Below are positions 1 through 6,559 of a DNA stretch of 11,713 bases, piece after piece. How positions within the stretch are numbered: the first letter of the stretch is position 1; every line of letters begins with the position of its first letter. Below the pieces are notes generated by a model that did not search any database, had not been told where the DNA came from, and worked only from the letters and a program-made list of their open reading frames with translations. Both the position numbers and the translations under genes were made by a program. This DNA is from a bacterium (GTDB taxonomy: Bacteria > Actinomycetota > Actinomycetes > Actinomycetales > Actinomycetaceae). The stretch spans positions 1 to 11,713 of the forward strand of contig JAUNRP010000041.1 of NCBI GenBank assembly GCA_030544165.1. Reading direction: 5' to 3'.

Positions 1-63
1 GGGCGCGGACGGAAGGTGAGCAGCGGGCGCGGACGCAAGGTGAGCGTCAGCGACGGATGGTGA
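1..63 (+). CDS. C-terminal end of an upstream gene (partial), repeated basic tail
   Basis: Frame 1 is open from the window edge to a TGA at 61-63. It encodes a 20-residue tail with two near-identical copies of GRGRKVS, ending in VSDGW. The 24-bp DNA period (units starting at 1 and 25) is exactly eight codons, which fits a coding repeat in this frame. Arg/Lys/Gly-rich tails of this kind are common on nucleic-acid-binding or membrane-associated actinobacterial proteins, but nothing else of the gene is visible and I do not assign a function. Frame 3 is also open, to a TGA at 96-98, so the reading frame is not certain, and the whole stretch could be non-coding. Confidence 0.35.
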   Translation, partial: GRGRKVSSGRGRKVSVSDGW

Positions 64-65
64 GC
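1..65. repeat. Short tandem repeat, 24-bp period
   Basis: Bases 1-21 and 25-45 differ at one position only. A shorter, more diverged third copy ends at 65. The shared core is GACGSAAGGTGAGC, at 8-21 and 32-45, with GACGGATGGTGAGC at 52-65. Copies one and two are 24 bp apart; the third is 20 bp on. The repeat may simply reflect repeated codons in the upstream gene's tail. Confidence 0.6.
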
Positions 66-98
66 CCCGCCGCCGGGAACTGTGTCTGGGGGCGCTGA

Positions 99-104
99 TA
101 GCGT
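99..104 (+). promoter_or_regulatory. -10 box of a leaderless promoter for the ATPase gene
   Basis: TAGCGT fits the actinobacterial -10 consensus TANNNT and ends six bases before the ATG at 111, so transcription would begin at or next to the start codon. No Shine-Dalgarno sequence precedes this ATG, which agrees with a leaderless message. No convincing -35 box was seen. Confidence 0.45.
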
Positions 105-110
105 GCCCGC

Positions 111-1334
111 ATGAGCGAATCCAATCCCTTCAGGCCCGGCGCCGGGGTTTCCCCGCCGGTGCTCGCTGGCCGGGATGATGTGCTCGCGGAGTTCGATGCG
201 CTGGTCACGGCGGTCGGAGGGTCCGGCGAGGGAACCCGCCCCTGGGTGGTCACCGGAACCCGCGGCGTGGGCAAGACGGTTCTCCTCCTCGAGTTCGCCC
301 AGCGGGCGCTCGATGCCGGGTGGGAGGTGGCCAGCATCGAGGCGGGGCCGCCCGAACACGTGGCCCGGGCGCTCGTCCGTGAGCTCTATGTGCCGATGCA
401 CCGGGCTTGGGCGCGTTACTCCTCCGGGCGGGAGAGCGCGAAGCGCACTGCGGGGAAGAATGCGCTCGCACGAGCGATCGGGGTGTTCTCCTCGTTCCGG
501 ATGAACTGGGACACCAAGGGGGTGGTGAGCTTCGGGATCGAGGTGAAGCCGGATGCCTCGGAGGTCCACCTCTCCGGGGACCTGGGCTCGGACCTCTACG
601 AGCTCCTCCGAGCGCTCGGCGAGTGGCTGCAGGCGGAGGGACGCGCGGGCCTCATCACCATCGATGAGATGGACGCCGCCTCACCTGAGGACCTCGCGGG
701 GATCAACAAGGCGCTCCACCGGCTCGGGCAGGATGACCTCCCCGTGCCACTCCACCTGGTGGGGGCCGGGCAGCCCCACCTCCTCTCGGTCCTGGCGAAG
801 GCGAATCCCTACGCGGAGCGGCTCTACCGGCCCTTCGAGATCGGACCCCTCACCCCGGAGGCAGCCAGGGAGGCGCTCACTGCTCCGGCCCGCCACCTCG
901 GGGTCGCGTGGGGGAAGGGCGCCCTCGAGGAGGTGCTCGCGGCCACGTGGTCCGTGCCCTACTTCCTCCAGGCCACAGGACGCTACGCGTGGGAACTCAA
1001 GCGCGCCCGCACCATCAGCCGTGAGGATGCGCGATCAGCGGTCGCGCTCGCGTTCGATGAGGCGCAGGGGATCTATCGCGCCCGGTGGGACGGGCTCACG
1101 GAGGCCCAGCGTGCCCTGGTGGAGGCACTCGCGGCCGCCGGGGGAGAGGCGAGCATGCGCGAACTGGCCGAGTTCCTGGGGCGCACCCCCGCGCAGCTCG
1201 GCCGGCCCCGGGCGGAACTGGTGGCGAGGGGGATTGCGGTGGCGCCGTCGTCGGGGAGGCTGGCGTTCACGCTGCCCGGGTTCGCGGAGTTCGCGGCCCG
1301 GCTCACGGACGAGGAGGGCGTGAGCGAGGAGTAG
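111..1334 (+). CDS. AAA-type ATPase, orphan, function unknown
   Basis: This 407-residue soluble protein has one P-loop NTPase domain. The Walker A motif GTRGVGKT is at residues 49-56 and the Walker B motif LITIDEMD at 181-188. A hydrophobic strand ending LVGAGQP near 215-221 is a probable sensor. The opening NPFRPG...PPVLAGRDD (residues 5-23) is typical of a family of actinobacterial 'ATP-binding proteins' related to the AAA_16/Orc1-Cdc6-like and STAND ATPases. Residues from about 330 to 395 look like a winged helix (TEAQRALVEAL, then ELAEFLGRTPAQLGRPRAELVARG), suggesting DNA or partner binding. It stands alone, converging on the uridine-kinase-like gene 29 bases away. The ATG at 111 is chosen because the -10 box ends six bases upstream. 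Role unknown; a regulator, a DNA-transaction ATPase or a defence-related switch are all possible, and none is shown by the sequence. Confidence 0.85.
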   Translation: MSESNPFRPGAGVSPPVLAGRDDVLAEFDALVTAVGGSGEGTRPWVVTGTRGVGKTVLLLEFAQRALDAGWEVASIEAGPPEHVARALVRELYVPMHRAWARYSSGRESAKRTAGKNALARAIGVFSSFRMNWDTKGVVSFGIEVKPDASEVHLSGDLGSDLYELLRALGEWLQAEGRAGLITIDEMDAASPEDLAGINKALHRLGQDDLPVPLHLVGAGQPHLLSVLAKANPYAERLYRPFEIGPLTPEAAREALTAPARHLGVAWGKGALEEVLAATWSVPYFLQATGRYAWELKRARTISREDARSAVALAFDEAQGIYRARWDGLTEAQRALVEALAAAGGEASMRELAEFLGRTPAQLGRPRAELVARGIAVAPSSGRLAFTLPGFAEFAARLTDEEGVSEE

Positions 1335-1363
1335 GCGCCAAGACGCGCAGGCCCGAGCAGACC

Positions 1364-2059
1364 CTAGGAGTCCGAATCGCGCACGAGGAGCGCCTGGCGG
1401 ACGTGCGCCCGCACCACCTGCTCGGCCTCGGAGAAGGTGAGGGGCTGGCAGCCGAGGGCGAGATCGTGGGCGATCTTCTTCGGTTCCTCGCGGGCGTGCG
1501 AGAGGCCGCGGCGGATCAGGGTGAGCGGCGGCTTGCGCGCCTCACCGAGATCGCGGGAGAGCCGGAAGAAGAAGGTGGCGGCGCGGGGGCGCACGATGCA
1601 GATCGCATCGGCCATCACGTCCTCCGCCTTGGCCTGCTTCACCAGTTCGGCGGCGAAGATGCCCTCCGCGATGAAGATCGGCGCGTCCGCGAGATCCAGG
1701 CGGGTGGCGCCGGTGCGGGAGGAGGTGGGGATGTCGTAGATCGGCACGTCCGTGCTGCCCGTACGCGCGAGGCTGACGATCGCGTCCAGCGCGGCCGCCG
1801 AGTTCCACGTCTCCGGGGAGTCCCAGTCCACGATCCCGTGGCGGTGGGGAAGCCCGGGATGATCGTGGTCGAAGTAGAAGTCGTCCAGGTTGAGCACCGG
1901 CAGCCCCACGCGCCGCGCGAGCCAGGTCTTCCCGGAACCGGAGGGCCCTGTCAGCAGCACCACCCGAGCGCGGGCCTGGCGGGCGCCCTGCGGGATATCG
2001 AAGAGTCCGGCCTGCGGCGCGATCGGTTCGCGGCTCGGATCTTCCTCGGGGGTCACCAC
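1364..2059 (-). CDS. Uridine kinase-like P-loop protein
   Basis: The 231-residue protein has a Walker A motif GPSGSGKT at residues 38-45, then LDDFYFD at 58-64, as in uridine/cytidine kinases, where the aspartate contacts the nucleoside. Further on are an IAEGIFAAE strand, equivalent to the uridine kinase 'EGIFA' motif, and an arginine-rich lid (FFRLSRDLGEARKPP, then RRGLSHAREEP). These support an NTP-dependent small-molecule kinase; uridine phosphorylation is known for the family but the substrate is not proven here. It lies 15 bases downstream of glpK on the same strand and may be co-transcribed with it, but a TATCCT box in the gap suggests its own promoter. The start is GTG-GTG. The second GTG (2056) lies six bases after that box and may be the true leaderless start, giving 230 residues. 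There is no Shine-Dalgarno sequence. Confidence 0.85.
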   Translation of the reverse strand: MVTPEEDPSREPIAPQAGLFDIPQGARQARARVVLLTGPSGSGKTWLARRVGLPVLNLDDFYFDHDHPGLPHRHGIVDWDSPETWNSAAALDAIVSLARTGSTDVPIYDIPTSSRTGATRLDLADAPIFIAEGIFAAELVKQAKAEDVMADAICIVRPRAATFFFRLSRDLGEARKPPLTLIRRGLSHAREEPKKIAHDLALGCQPLTFSEAEQVVRAHVRQALLVRDSDS

Positions 2060-2062
2060 AGC

Positions 2063-2068
2063 AGGATA
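2063..2068 (-). promoter_or_regulatory. Possible -10 box for the uridine kinase-like gene
   Basis: Read on the minus strand, TATCCT fits TANNNT. It lies three bases before the GTG at 2059 and six before the GTG at 2056, the same geometry as the boxes before the ATPase gene and argA. It sits in the 15-base gap after the glpK stop. Any -35 element would lie inside the 3' end of glpK. Confidence 0.4.
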
Positions 2069-2074
2069 GTGCGG

Positions 2075-3592
2075 TCAGCGGACGTCGTCGTCCACCCAGT
2101 CCAGGGTGCGTGTCACGGCCTTGTTCCACTGGCGCCACATGCGGTCCCTGTCCTTGGAATCCATCTGGGGGGACCACCGCCGGTCCTCGGACCAGTTGGC
2201 CTCCAGCTCCTCGGTGCTCTCCCAGAATCCGACGGCAAGACCGGCCGCGTAGGCCGCTCCCAGCGCGGTGGTCTCGATGACCTCCGGCCGCACCACGTCC
2301 ACATCCAGGATGTCCGCCTGGAACTGCATGAGCAGCTCGTTGACCACCATCCCGCCGTCCACGCGGAGTTCCTTGAGGGGAACCTCCGAGTCCGCATCCA
2401 TCGCCTCGAGGACCTCGCGGGTCTGGTAGGCGGTGGCCTCCAGAACCGCCCGCGCCAGATGGCCCCGGTTCACGAACCGGGTCAGCCCCACCACCACGCC
2501 GCGGGCATCCGAACGCCAGTGGGGCGCGAACAGCCCGGAGAAGGCGGGCACGATGTAGGCCCCACCGTTGTCCTCCACCTCGCGGGCGCGCTCCTCCACC
2601 TCCGAGGCGGTCTCGATCACCTTGAGGTTGTCCCGTAGCCACTGCACCAGGGAGCCGGTCACAGCGATCGAACCCTCGAGGGCGTACACCGCGGGCGCAT
2701 CGCCCAGCCGGTAGCAGACGGTGGTGAGCAGCCCGTGCTCGGAGGCCACCGCCTCCTCCCCGGTGTTCAGGAGCATGAAGTTGCCGGTCCCGTAGGTGTT
2801 CTTGGCGGTGCCCGGCGCGAAGCACGCCTGGCCGAACGTGGCCGCCTGCTGGTCCCCGAGGATCCCCGCGATCGGCACGCCGCGCACGCACTCCAGGCCC
2901 GGGAGCTCCGCCACCTCCGCGTAGACCTCCGAGGAGGACCGGATCTGGGGCAGCATCTCCACAGGAACCCCTATCTCCCCGCAGATCTCCTCATCCCACG
3001 CGAGGGACTCGAGGTCCATCAGCAGGGTCCGCGAGGCGTTGGTGACGTCCGTGGCGTGCACCTCCCCGTCCGTGAGGCGCCACAGCAGCCACGAGTCGAT
3101 GGTGCCGAAGGCGAGCGCCCCGGCCTCCGCCCGCTCGCGGGCACCCGAGACGTTGTCCAGGATCCACCGGATCTTGGGCCCCGCGAAGTAGGTGGACAAC
3201 GGCAGGCCGGTGCTGGCCCGGAACCGGTCCGGGCCCCCGTCCTCCTCCAACTCCGTCACGATCCGGTCCGTGCGGGTGTCCTGCCACACGATCGCCGGGT
3301 ACACCGGCTCCCCGGTCTCCCGGTCCCACACCACGGTGGTCTCGCGCTGGTTGGTGATCCCCACCGCGGCGATCTCGGAAGGCCCCACACCGAGCTCCGC
3401 ACACGCGGAACCCACCACCTCCACCGTCCGCTCCCAGATCTCGAGGGGATCGTGCTCCACCCATCCGGCCTTCGGAAAGGACTGCTCGTGCTCCTTCTGG
3501 GCGGAGGCCCGCGGAACCCCGGAGTGGTCGAACAGGATGGCCCGCGAGGAGGTGGTGCCCTGATCGATGGCGAGGACGTAACGCTCGGTCAT
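2075..3592 (-). CDS. glpK: Glycerol kinase
   Basis: GlpK phosphorylates glycerol with ATP to sn-glycerol-3-phosphate in the cytoplasm, trapping it for GlpD. At 505 residues it matches the family length (E. coli 502). The N-terminal FGGY domain opens with the phosphate-binding IDQGTTSSR at residues 9-17. The glycerol-contacting residues known from E. coli are at their expected places: R83 and E84 in NQRET, W103, Y135 and the aspartate of GDQQ (D247). The C-terminal domain holds GTAKNTYGTG (261-270) and the conserved LRVDGGMVVNELLMQ. The ATG overlaps the glpD stop as ATGA, so translation is coupled to glpD. The segment before GDQQ (YAEVAELPGLECVRG) lacks the HFYG-type histidine phosphorylated by HPr in Firmicutes, so direct PTS activation by that route is unlikely. 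Confidence 0.97.
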   Translation of the reverse strand: MTERYVLAIDQGTTSSRAILFDHSGVPRASAQKEHEQSFPKAGWVEHDPLEIWERTVEVVGSACAELGVGPSEIAAVGITNQRETTVVWDRETGEPVYPAIVWQDTRTDRIVTELEEDGGPDRFRASTGLPLSTYFAGPKIRWILDNVSGARERAEAGALAFGTIDSWLLWRLTDGEVHATDVTNASRTLLMDLESLAWDEEICGEIGVPVEMLPQIRSSSEVYAEVAELPGLECVRGVPIAGILGDQQAATFGQACFAPGTAKNTYGTGNFMLLNTGEEAVASEHGLLTTVCYRLGDAPAVYALEGSIAVTGSLVQWLRDNLKVIETASEVEERAREVEDNGGAYIVPAFSGLFAPHWRSDARGVVVGLTRFVNRGHLARAVLEATAYQTREVLEAMDADSEVPLKELRVDGGMVVNELLMQFQADILDVDVVRPEVIETTALGAAYAAGLAVGFWESTEELEANWSEDRRWSPQMDSKDRDRMWRQWNKAVTRTLDWVDDDVR

Positions 3593-5349
3593 GGCATCCC
3601 ACGATAGGCGCTCTGGCCCTGCCGCAGCGCGGCGGCCGCGCCCGCATCCGTGGACTCGCCCTCCGCCGCCACAATCCCCGCCACCAGCGCGCGGTACGCC
3701 TCCTTCTCCCGCTCCACCCGCTCGGCGTCCCAGCCCAGCAGCGGCGCCGCGATCCCCGCCACCTCATCCAGGGCCTCCAGACCCCGGGACGGCGTCTCCA
3801 CGATCAGCCGGATCCGGTGCTCCAACACATCCGCGAGCCCCATCGCGCCCTCGTGCGTCACCGCATGGACCACCTCCGCACCCAGGTAGCCCGGAGCAGA
3901 GGCGAGGGGACGGGCCAGGGAGGGATCGCCGTCGGCAATGGAGAGGACCTCGTCCACCGCGGAGCCGTACCTGCGCACCAACCCCTCCACGCGGCCCACG
4001 TCCCAGCCGTAGCGGGCAGCGATCCGTGGGATGAGGCGGCGGGTGGCGGCGAGGCCGTCGGCGCCGATCAACGGGGTGCTGGCGGTCACCGAGCGGAGCT
4101 CGGACGCGCGCCCACCCAGCGCGAAGTCCACCGCATCCTCCGCCATCACCCGGTAGGTGGTGAGCTTGCCGCCCGCGATCGTGGTGAGGCCCGGCGCGGC
4201 CTCGGTGACCGTGTGCTCGCGCGAGATCCTGGCGGTCCTCGAGGCATCGAGCGTGCCCGGCTGCAGGAGCGGCCGCAGCCCCGCGAAGGTGGCGATCACG
4301 TCCTCCCGCGTCAGGTCCGAGCTGAGCACCGCATTGGCGTGCCCGAGCACGTACTCGATGTCCGCGGCCGTGGCCACCGGCGTATCGAGCGACTCGTGCC
4401 AGGCCGTGTCCGTGGTGCCGATCACCCAGTACTCCGGCCACGGAATGATGAACAGCACGGACTTCTCCGTGCGCAGGAACAGCCCCACCTCCCCGCGGAT
4501 GCGCTCGCGCGGCACCACCACGTGGATCCCCTTGGACGCGAGCACGCGCAACCCGCCCTCGGCCCCCGCCATCTCCTGCACCTGCTCCGTCCACACCCCG
4601 GCGGCGGCGATCACGTGCCGCGCCCGGATGGTGCGCTGCTCCCCGGTGAGTCCATCTTCGACGACGACGCCGCCCACCCGGCCCTTCCCGTCCCGTTGGA
4701 ACCGGGTCACCCGGGTGTGCGAGGCGGCGTGGGCCCCGTAGCGCGCCGCCGTCCGGATCAGCGCGAGGACGAGGCGGGAGTCATCCACCCGTGCGTCGAA
4801 GAAGCGGATCGCGCCCACGAGCGCGTCCTCGCGGATGTCCGGGAACAGCGCGCGGGCGCCCGTGCGGCTGAGGTGCTTCTGGAACGGCACGGTCCTGCGG
4901 CGGTGGCCGAGGTATCCGAGCGCGTCGTACATCCCCACCCCCACGGCCGAGTAGGCCCGCTCGATGACGGGCGTGCGCAGCGGCCACAGGAACGGCTGGG
5001 CGGTCACGAGGTGGGGGGCGATCGTCTCCAGGAGGAGTCCGCGCTCGTGGAGGGATTCGGCCACCAGGCCGAAGTCGAGGTTGTAGAGGTAGCGCAGCCC
5101 GCCGTGGACCAGGCGGGAGGAGCGGGAGGAGGTGCCCGAGGACCAGTCGGAGGCCTCCACGATCCCGGTGGTCAGTCCACGGGTGGCGGCGTCCAGGGCG
5201 ATCCCGGCGCCCGTGACCCCGCCGCCCACCACGAGGACGTCGAGTTCGTCAGCGGCCATGGCCTCGAGGGCCCGCTGGCGCGCTCCGGCATCCAGGCGGG
5301 AGCTGGGTCTGTGGGTGGGCAACGTGTCCTCCTTCACCTCTGCGTCCAT
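3589..5349 (-). CDS. glpD: Glycerol-3-phosphate dehydrogenase, FAD-dependent
   Basis: GlpD oxidises sn-glycerol-3-phosphate to dihydroxyacetone phosphate at the membrane surface and passes electrons to quinone. With the start chosen here it has 586 residues, normal for actinobacteria. The FAD-binding dinucleotide fold reads LVVGGGVTGAG at about 39-49, followed by the family signature SRSSRLVHGGLRYL at 75-88. IIPWPEYWVIGTTDT at about 302-316 and GGKLTTYRVMAEDA at 394-407 are also hallmarks of GlpD, and a C-terminal DAO_C-type domain follows. The ATG at 5349 is chosen because the alternative ATG at 5388 lies inside the 12-bp palindrome, and neither has a Shine-Dalgarno sequence. Residues 18-36 resemble the N-terminus of other actinobacterial GlpDs, so the start is not much further in. 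The gene ends in an ATGA overlap with glpK. Confidence 0.95.
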   Translation of the reverse strand: MDAEVKEDTLPTHRPSSRLDAGARQRALEAMAADELDVLVVGGGVTGAGIALDAATRGLTTGIVEASDWSSGTSSRSSRLVHGGLRYLYNLDFGLVAESLHERGLLLETIAPHLVTAQPFLWPLRTPVIERAYSAVGVGMYDALGYLGHRRRTVPFQKHLSRTGARALFPDIREDALVGAIRFFDARVDDSRLVLALIRTAARYGAHAASHTRVTRFQRDGKGRVGGVVVEDGLTGEQRTIRARHVIAAAGVWTEQVQEMAGAEGGLRVLASKGIHVVVPRERIRGEVGLFLRTEKSVLFIIPWPEYWVIGTTDTAWHESLDTPVATAADIEYVLGHANAVLSSDLTREDVIATFAGLRPLLQPGTLDASRTARISREHTVTEAAPGLTTIAGGKLTTYRVMAEDAVDFALGGRASELRSVTASTPLIGADGLAATRRLIPRIAARYGWDVGRVEGLVRRYGSAVDEVLSIADGDPSLARPLASAPGYLGAEVVHAVTHEGAMGLADVLEHRIRLIVETPSRGLEALDEVAGIAAPLLGWDAERVEREKEAYRALVAGIVAAEGESTDAGAAAALRQGQSAYRGMP

Positions 5350-5360
5350 CGTTGTACTGT
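5333..5360 (+). promoter_or_regulatory. Candidate promoter for the SorC-family regulator
   Basis: TACTGT at 5355-5360 fits the TANNNT -10 consensus, with a weak TTCACC at 5333-5338 sixteen bases upstream. Transcription would start near 5367, giving a leader of about 45 bases and placing the 12-bp palindrome (5383-5394) just downstream of the start site, a typical place for a repressor roadblock. Confidence 0.35.
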
Positions 5361-5376
5361 CGAGCCAAGCGTTCAA
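5352..5376. promoter_or_regulatory. Imperfect inverted repeat, possible regulator half-sites
   Basis: TTGTAC at 5352-5357 and GTTCAA at 5371-5376 form an inverted pair matching at five of six positions with a 13-bp spacer, about two helical turns centre to centre. The pair lies between the glpD start and the palindrome. It may be a second operator for the SorC-type regulator or part of the divergent promoters; TTGAAC on the minus strand could also be a -35 element for glpD. Confidence 0.3.
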
Positions 5377-5382
5377 TCCGGT

Positions 5383-5394
5383 GCACATATGTGC
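5383..5394. promoter_or_regulatory. Perfect 12-bp palindrome, candidate operator
   Basis: GCACATATGTGC is its own reverse complement. It lies in the only gap between the divergent glpD and sorC genes, 33 bases before the glpD ATG at 5349 and 17 before the sorC GTG at 5412. Its AT-rich centre stands out in very GC-rich DNA. A binding site for the adjacent SorC-family regulator is the simplest reading. Confidence 0.5.
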
Positions 5395-5411
5395 TGGGAG
5401 AGGAAGAGTGG

Positions 5412-6389
5412 GTGGACGGAAACGCCGAGGAGGTCTACCGGGTCGCGCAGCTCTACTACGTGCACGACGAGACCATGGAGTCGATCGCCAAGAGGCTCGG
5501 GGTCTCCCGCTCCACCGTCTCCCGCCTCCTCAAGCAGGCCCGTGCCAGTGGGATCGTCCGGATCACGCTCGCCCAGGAGGCCAGCGCCTCCCGCGCGCTG
5601 GTGGACGCCTTCTCAGAGGTGTTCGGGGTGCGCGCCCACGTGGTGGCCATGCGGGAGTCCATCGGTGACTTCCGCCGTCTCGACGCTGTGGCCCGGTTCT
5701 CCGCCAACCTCCTGGACGACCTGGTGAGCGAGGGCACCACGATCGGGGTGGCGTGGGGCACCACCCTCTCCGCGGTCACCACCCACCTGCGCTTCCGGCC
5801 CACACCCGGGGTCCGGCTGGTCCAGCTCAACGGGGCCGCGAACCCCTCCACCTCAGGGATCCCGTACGCCGGGGAGATCATGTCCCGCATGGCCGAGTCC
5901 TACGGTGGGGAACTCACCTACTTCCCGGTCCCCGCGTTCTTCGACTACCCGGCCACCCGGGAGGCGATGTGGCGGGAGAGGAGCATCGAGCGCGTGCTCG
6001 ATCTGCAGCGCCAGTGCGACCTCGCCGTGTTCGGGGTGGGATCGCTGCGGGGCACCATGACCTCGCACGTCTACACCGGCGGATACCTGGACCGGGAGGA
6101 CATGGAGGCCCTCGCACGCAGCGGCGTGGTGGGGGACGTGTGCACCGTGATGCTGCGCGAGGACGGCACCTGGGCGGACATCGAGGTGAACCAGCGTGCC
6201 TCCGGGCCGAACCCCGAGGAGCTCGCGCGCATCCCGCGCCGGCTGTGCATCGTGGCGGGAGAGGCGAAGGTGGCGGCCACGCTCGGGGCACTGCGCGCCG
6301 GGACCATCACCGACCTCGTGATTGACGAGCCCACGGCACTGAGGGTGATGGACCAGGGCGGGCGTCGTCGTCGGGAATGGCAGGCCTGA
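5412..6389 (+). CDS. SorC-family sugar-sensing transcriptional regulator
   Basis: This 325-residue cytoplasmic regulator has the SorC/DeoR (B. subtilis type) architecture. The N-terminal helix-turn-helix is at about residues 21-42 (TMESIAKRLGVSRSTVSRLL), and the C-terminal effector domain resembles sugar-phosphate-binding enzymes. Family marks include TTIGVAWGTTLSAV, the VQLNGA strand and the final GEAKVAATLGALRAGTITDLVID segment. Such proteins bind phosphorylated sugars or polyols and usually control the neighbouring catabolic genes. The gene is divergent from glpD and 170 bp ahead of the ABC importer, so it probably controls both. GTG at 5412 is chosen because GGAGAGG at 5397-5403 lies eight bases upstream; a GTG at 5391 in the same frame would give 332 residues but starts inside the palindrome. 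The effector is unknown; glycerol-3-phosphate or DHAP are plausible guesses. Confidence 0.9.
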   Translation: MDGNAEEVYRVAQLYYVHDETMESIAKRLGVSRSTVSRLLKQARASGIVRITLAQEASASRALVDAFSEVFGVRAHVVAMRESIGDFRRLDAVARFSANLLDDLVSEGTTIGVAWGTTLSAVTTHLRFRPTPGVRLVQLNGAANPSTSGIPYAGEIMSRMAESYGGELTYFPVPAFFDYPATREAMWRERSIERVLDLQRQCDLAVFGVGSLRGTMTSHVYTGGYLDREDMEALARSGVVGDVCTVMLREDGTWADIEVNQRASGPNPEELARIPRRLCIVAGEAKVAATLGALRAGTITDLVIDEPTALRVMDQGGRRRREWQA

Positions 6390-6559
6390 GGGAGGCGGAC
6401 GGGACATTCGTGCACCCGGGTGAGCGGGAGGTGCACCAAGGTGCTCACCGGGGCCGGCGTCACACACGCGTGGTACCTTCCAGACAAGCCTGTCCCCGGG
6501 TGAGCGTGCTGGCCACGGGCCCGGGCAGTGGCAGAACCGAATCAAGGAGGATTCATTCG
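6390..6559 (+). promoter_or_regulatory. Intergenic control region of the ABC importer operon
   Basis: This 170-bp gap separates sorC from the solute-binding protein gene. It holds the repeated GTGAGC motifs and a possible -10 box TACCTT at 6474-6479 without a clear -35 element. A strong Shine-Dalgarno AAGGAGG at 6544-6550 lies nine bases before the ATG at 6560. No run of T follows the hairpin at 6415-6450, so it is not an obvious intrinsic terminator for sorC. Confidence 0.5.
6415..6506. repeat. Three copies of a CCCGG(G)TGAGC motif, two direct and one inverted
   Basis: CCCGGGTGAGCG occurs exactly at 6415-6426 and again at 6495-6506, 80 bp on. An inverted copy lacking one G, GCTCACCGGG, is at 6443-6452 and could pair with the first copy around a loop containing the small palindrome GGTGCACC (6430-6437). 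The copies flank the TACCTT box at 6474-6479, so they may be binding sites for the SorC-type protein or another regulator. Confidence 0.5.

Noticed and set aside
3..98. Frame 3 as the tail of the upstream gene
   Set aside because: It is open to a TGA at 96-98 and cannot be ruled out, but it would run to within 12 bases of the ATPase start and through its -35 zone; the frame 1 end at 63 leaves room for a promoter.
1335..1363. Terminator between the convergent ATPase and kinase genes
   Set aside because: Only very short or imperfect inverted repeats are present and there is no T run on either strand.
1085..2638. Long plus-strand open frame of 517 codons
   Set aside because: It spans the end of the ATPase gene and runs antisense to the uridine kinase-like gene and glpK; its translation is Gly/Arg/His-rich with no domain. 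It is a shadow of codon bias in GC-rich DNA.
5350..5388. Upstream ATG giving glpD 13 more residues
   Set aside because: That ATG is at the centre of the palindrome, has no ribosome site, and the extra residues are not family-like.
3817..5727. Plus-strand open frame of 636 codons opposite glpD
   Set aside because: It lies antisense to well-supported glpD and overlaps sorC in another frame, with a His/Arg/Gly-rich composition and no motifs.
5380..6437. GTGCAC as a shared operator core in both intergenic gaps
   Set aside because: The hexamer also occurs inside sorC, glpK and mutY, so chance occurrence in GC-rich DNA cannot be excluded.
6415..6452. Intrinsic terminator for sorC
   Set aside because: The stem has a bulge and a long loop and is not followed by a T run; repeated regulator sites are a better reading.
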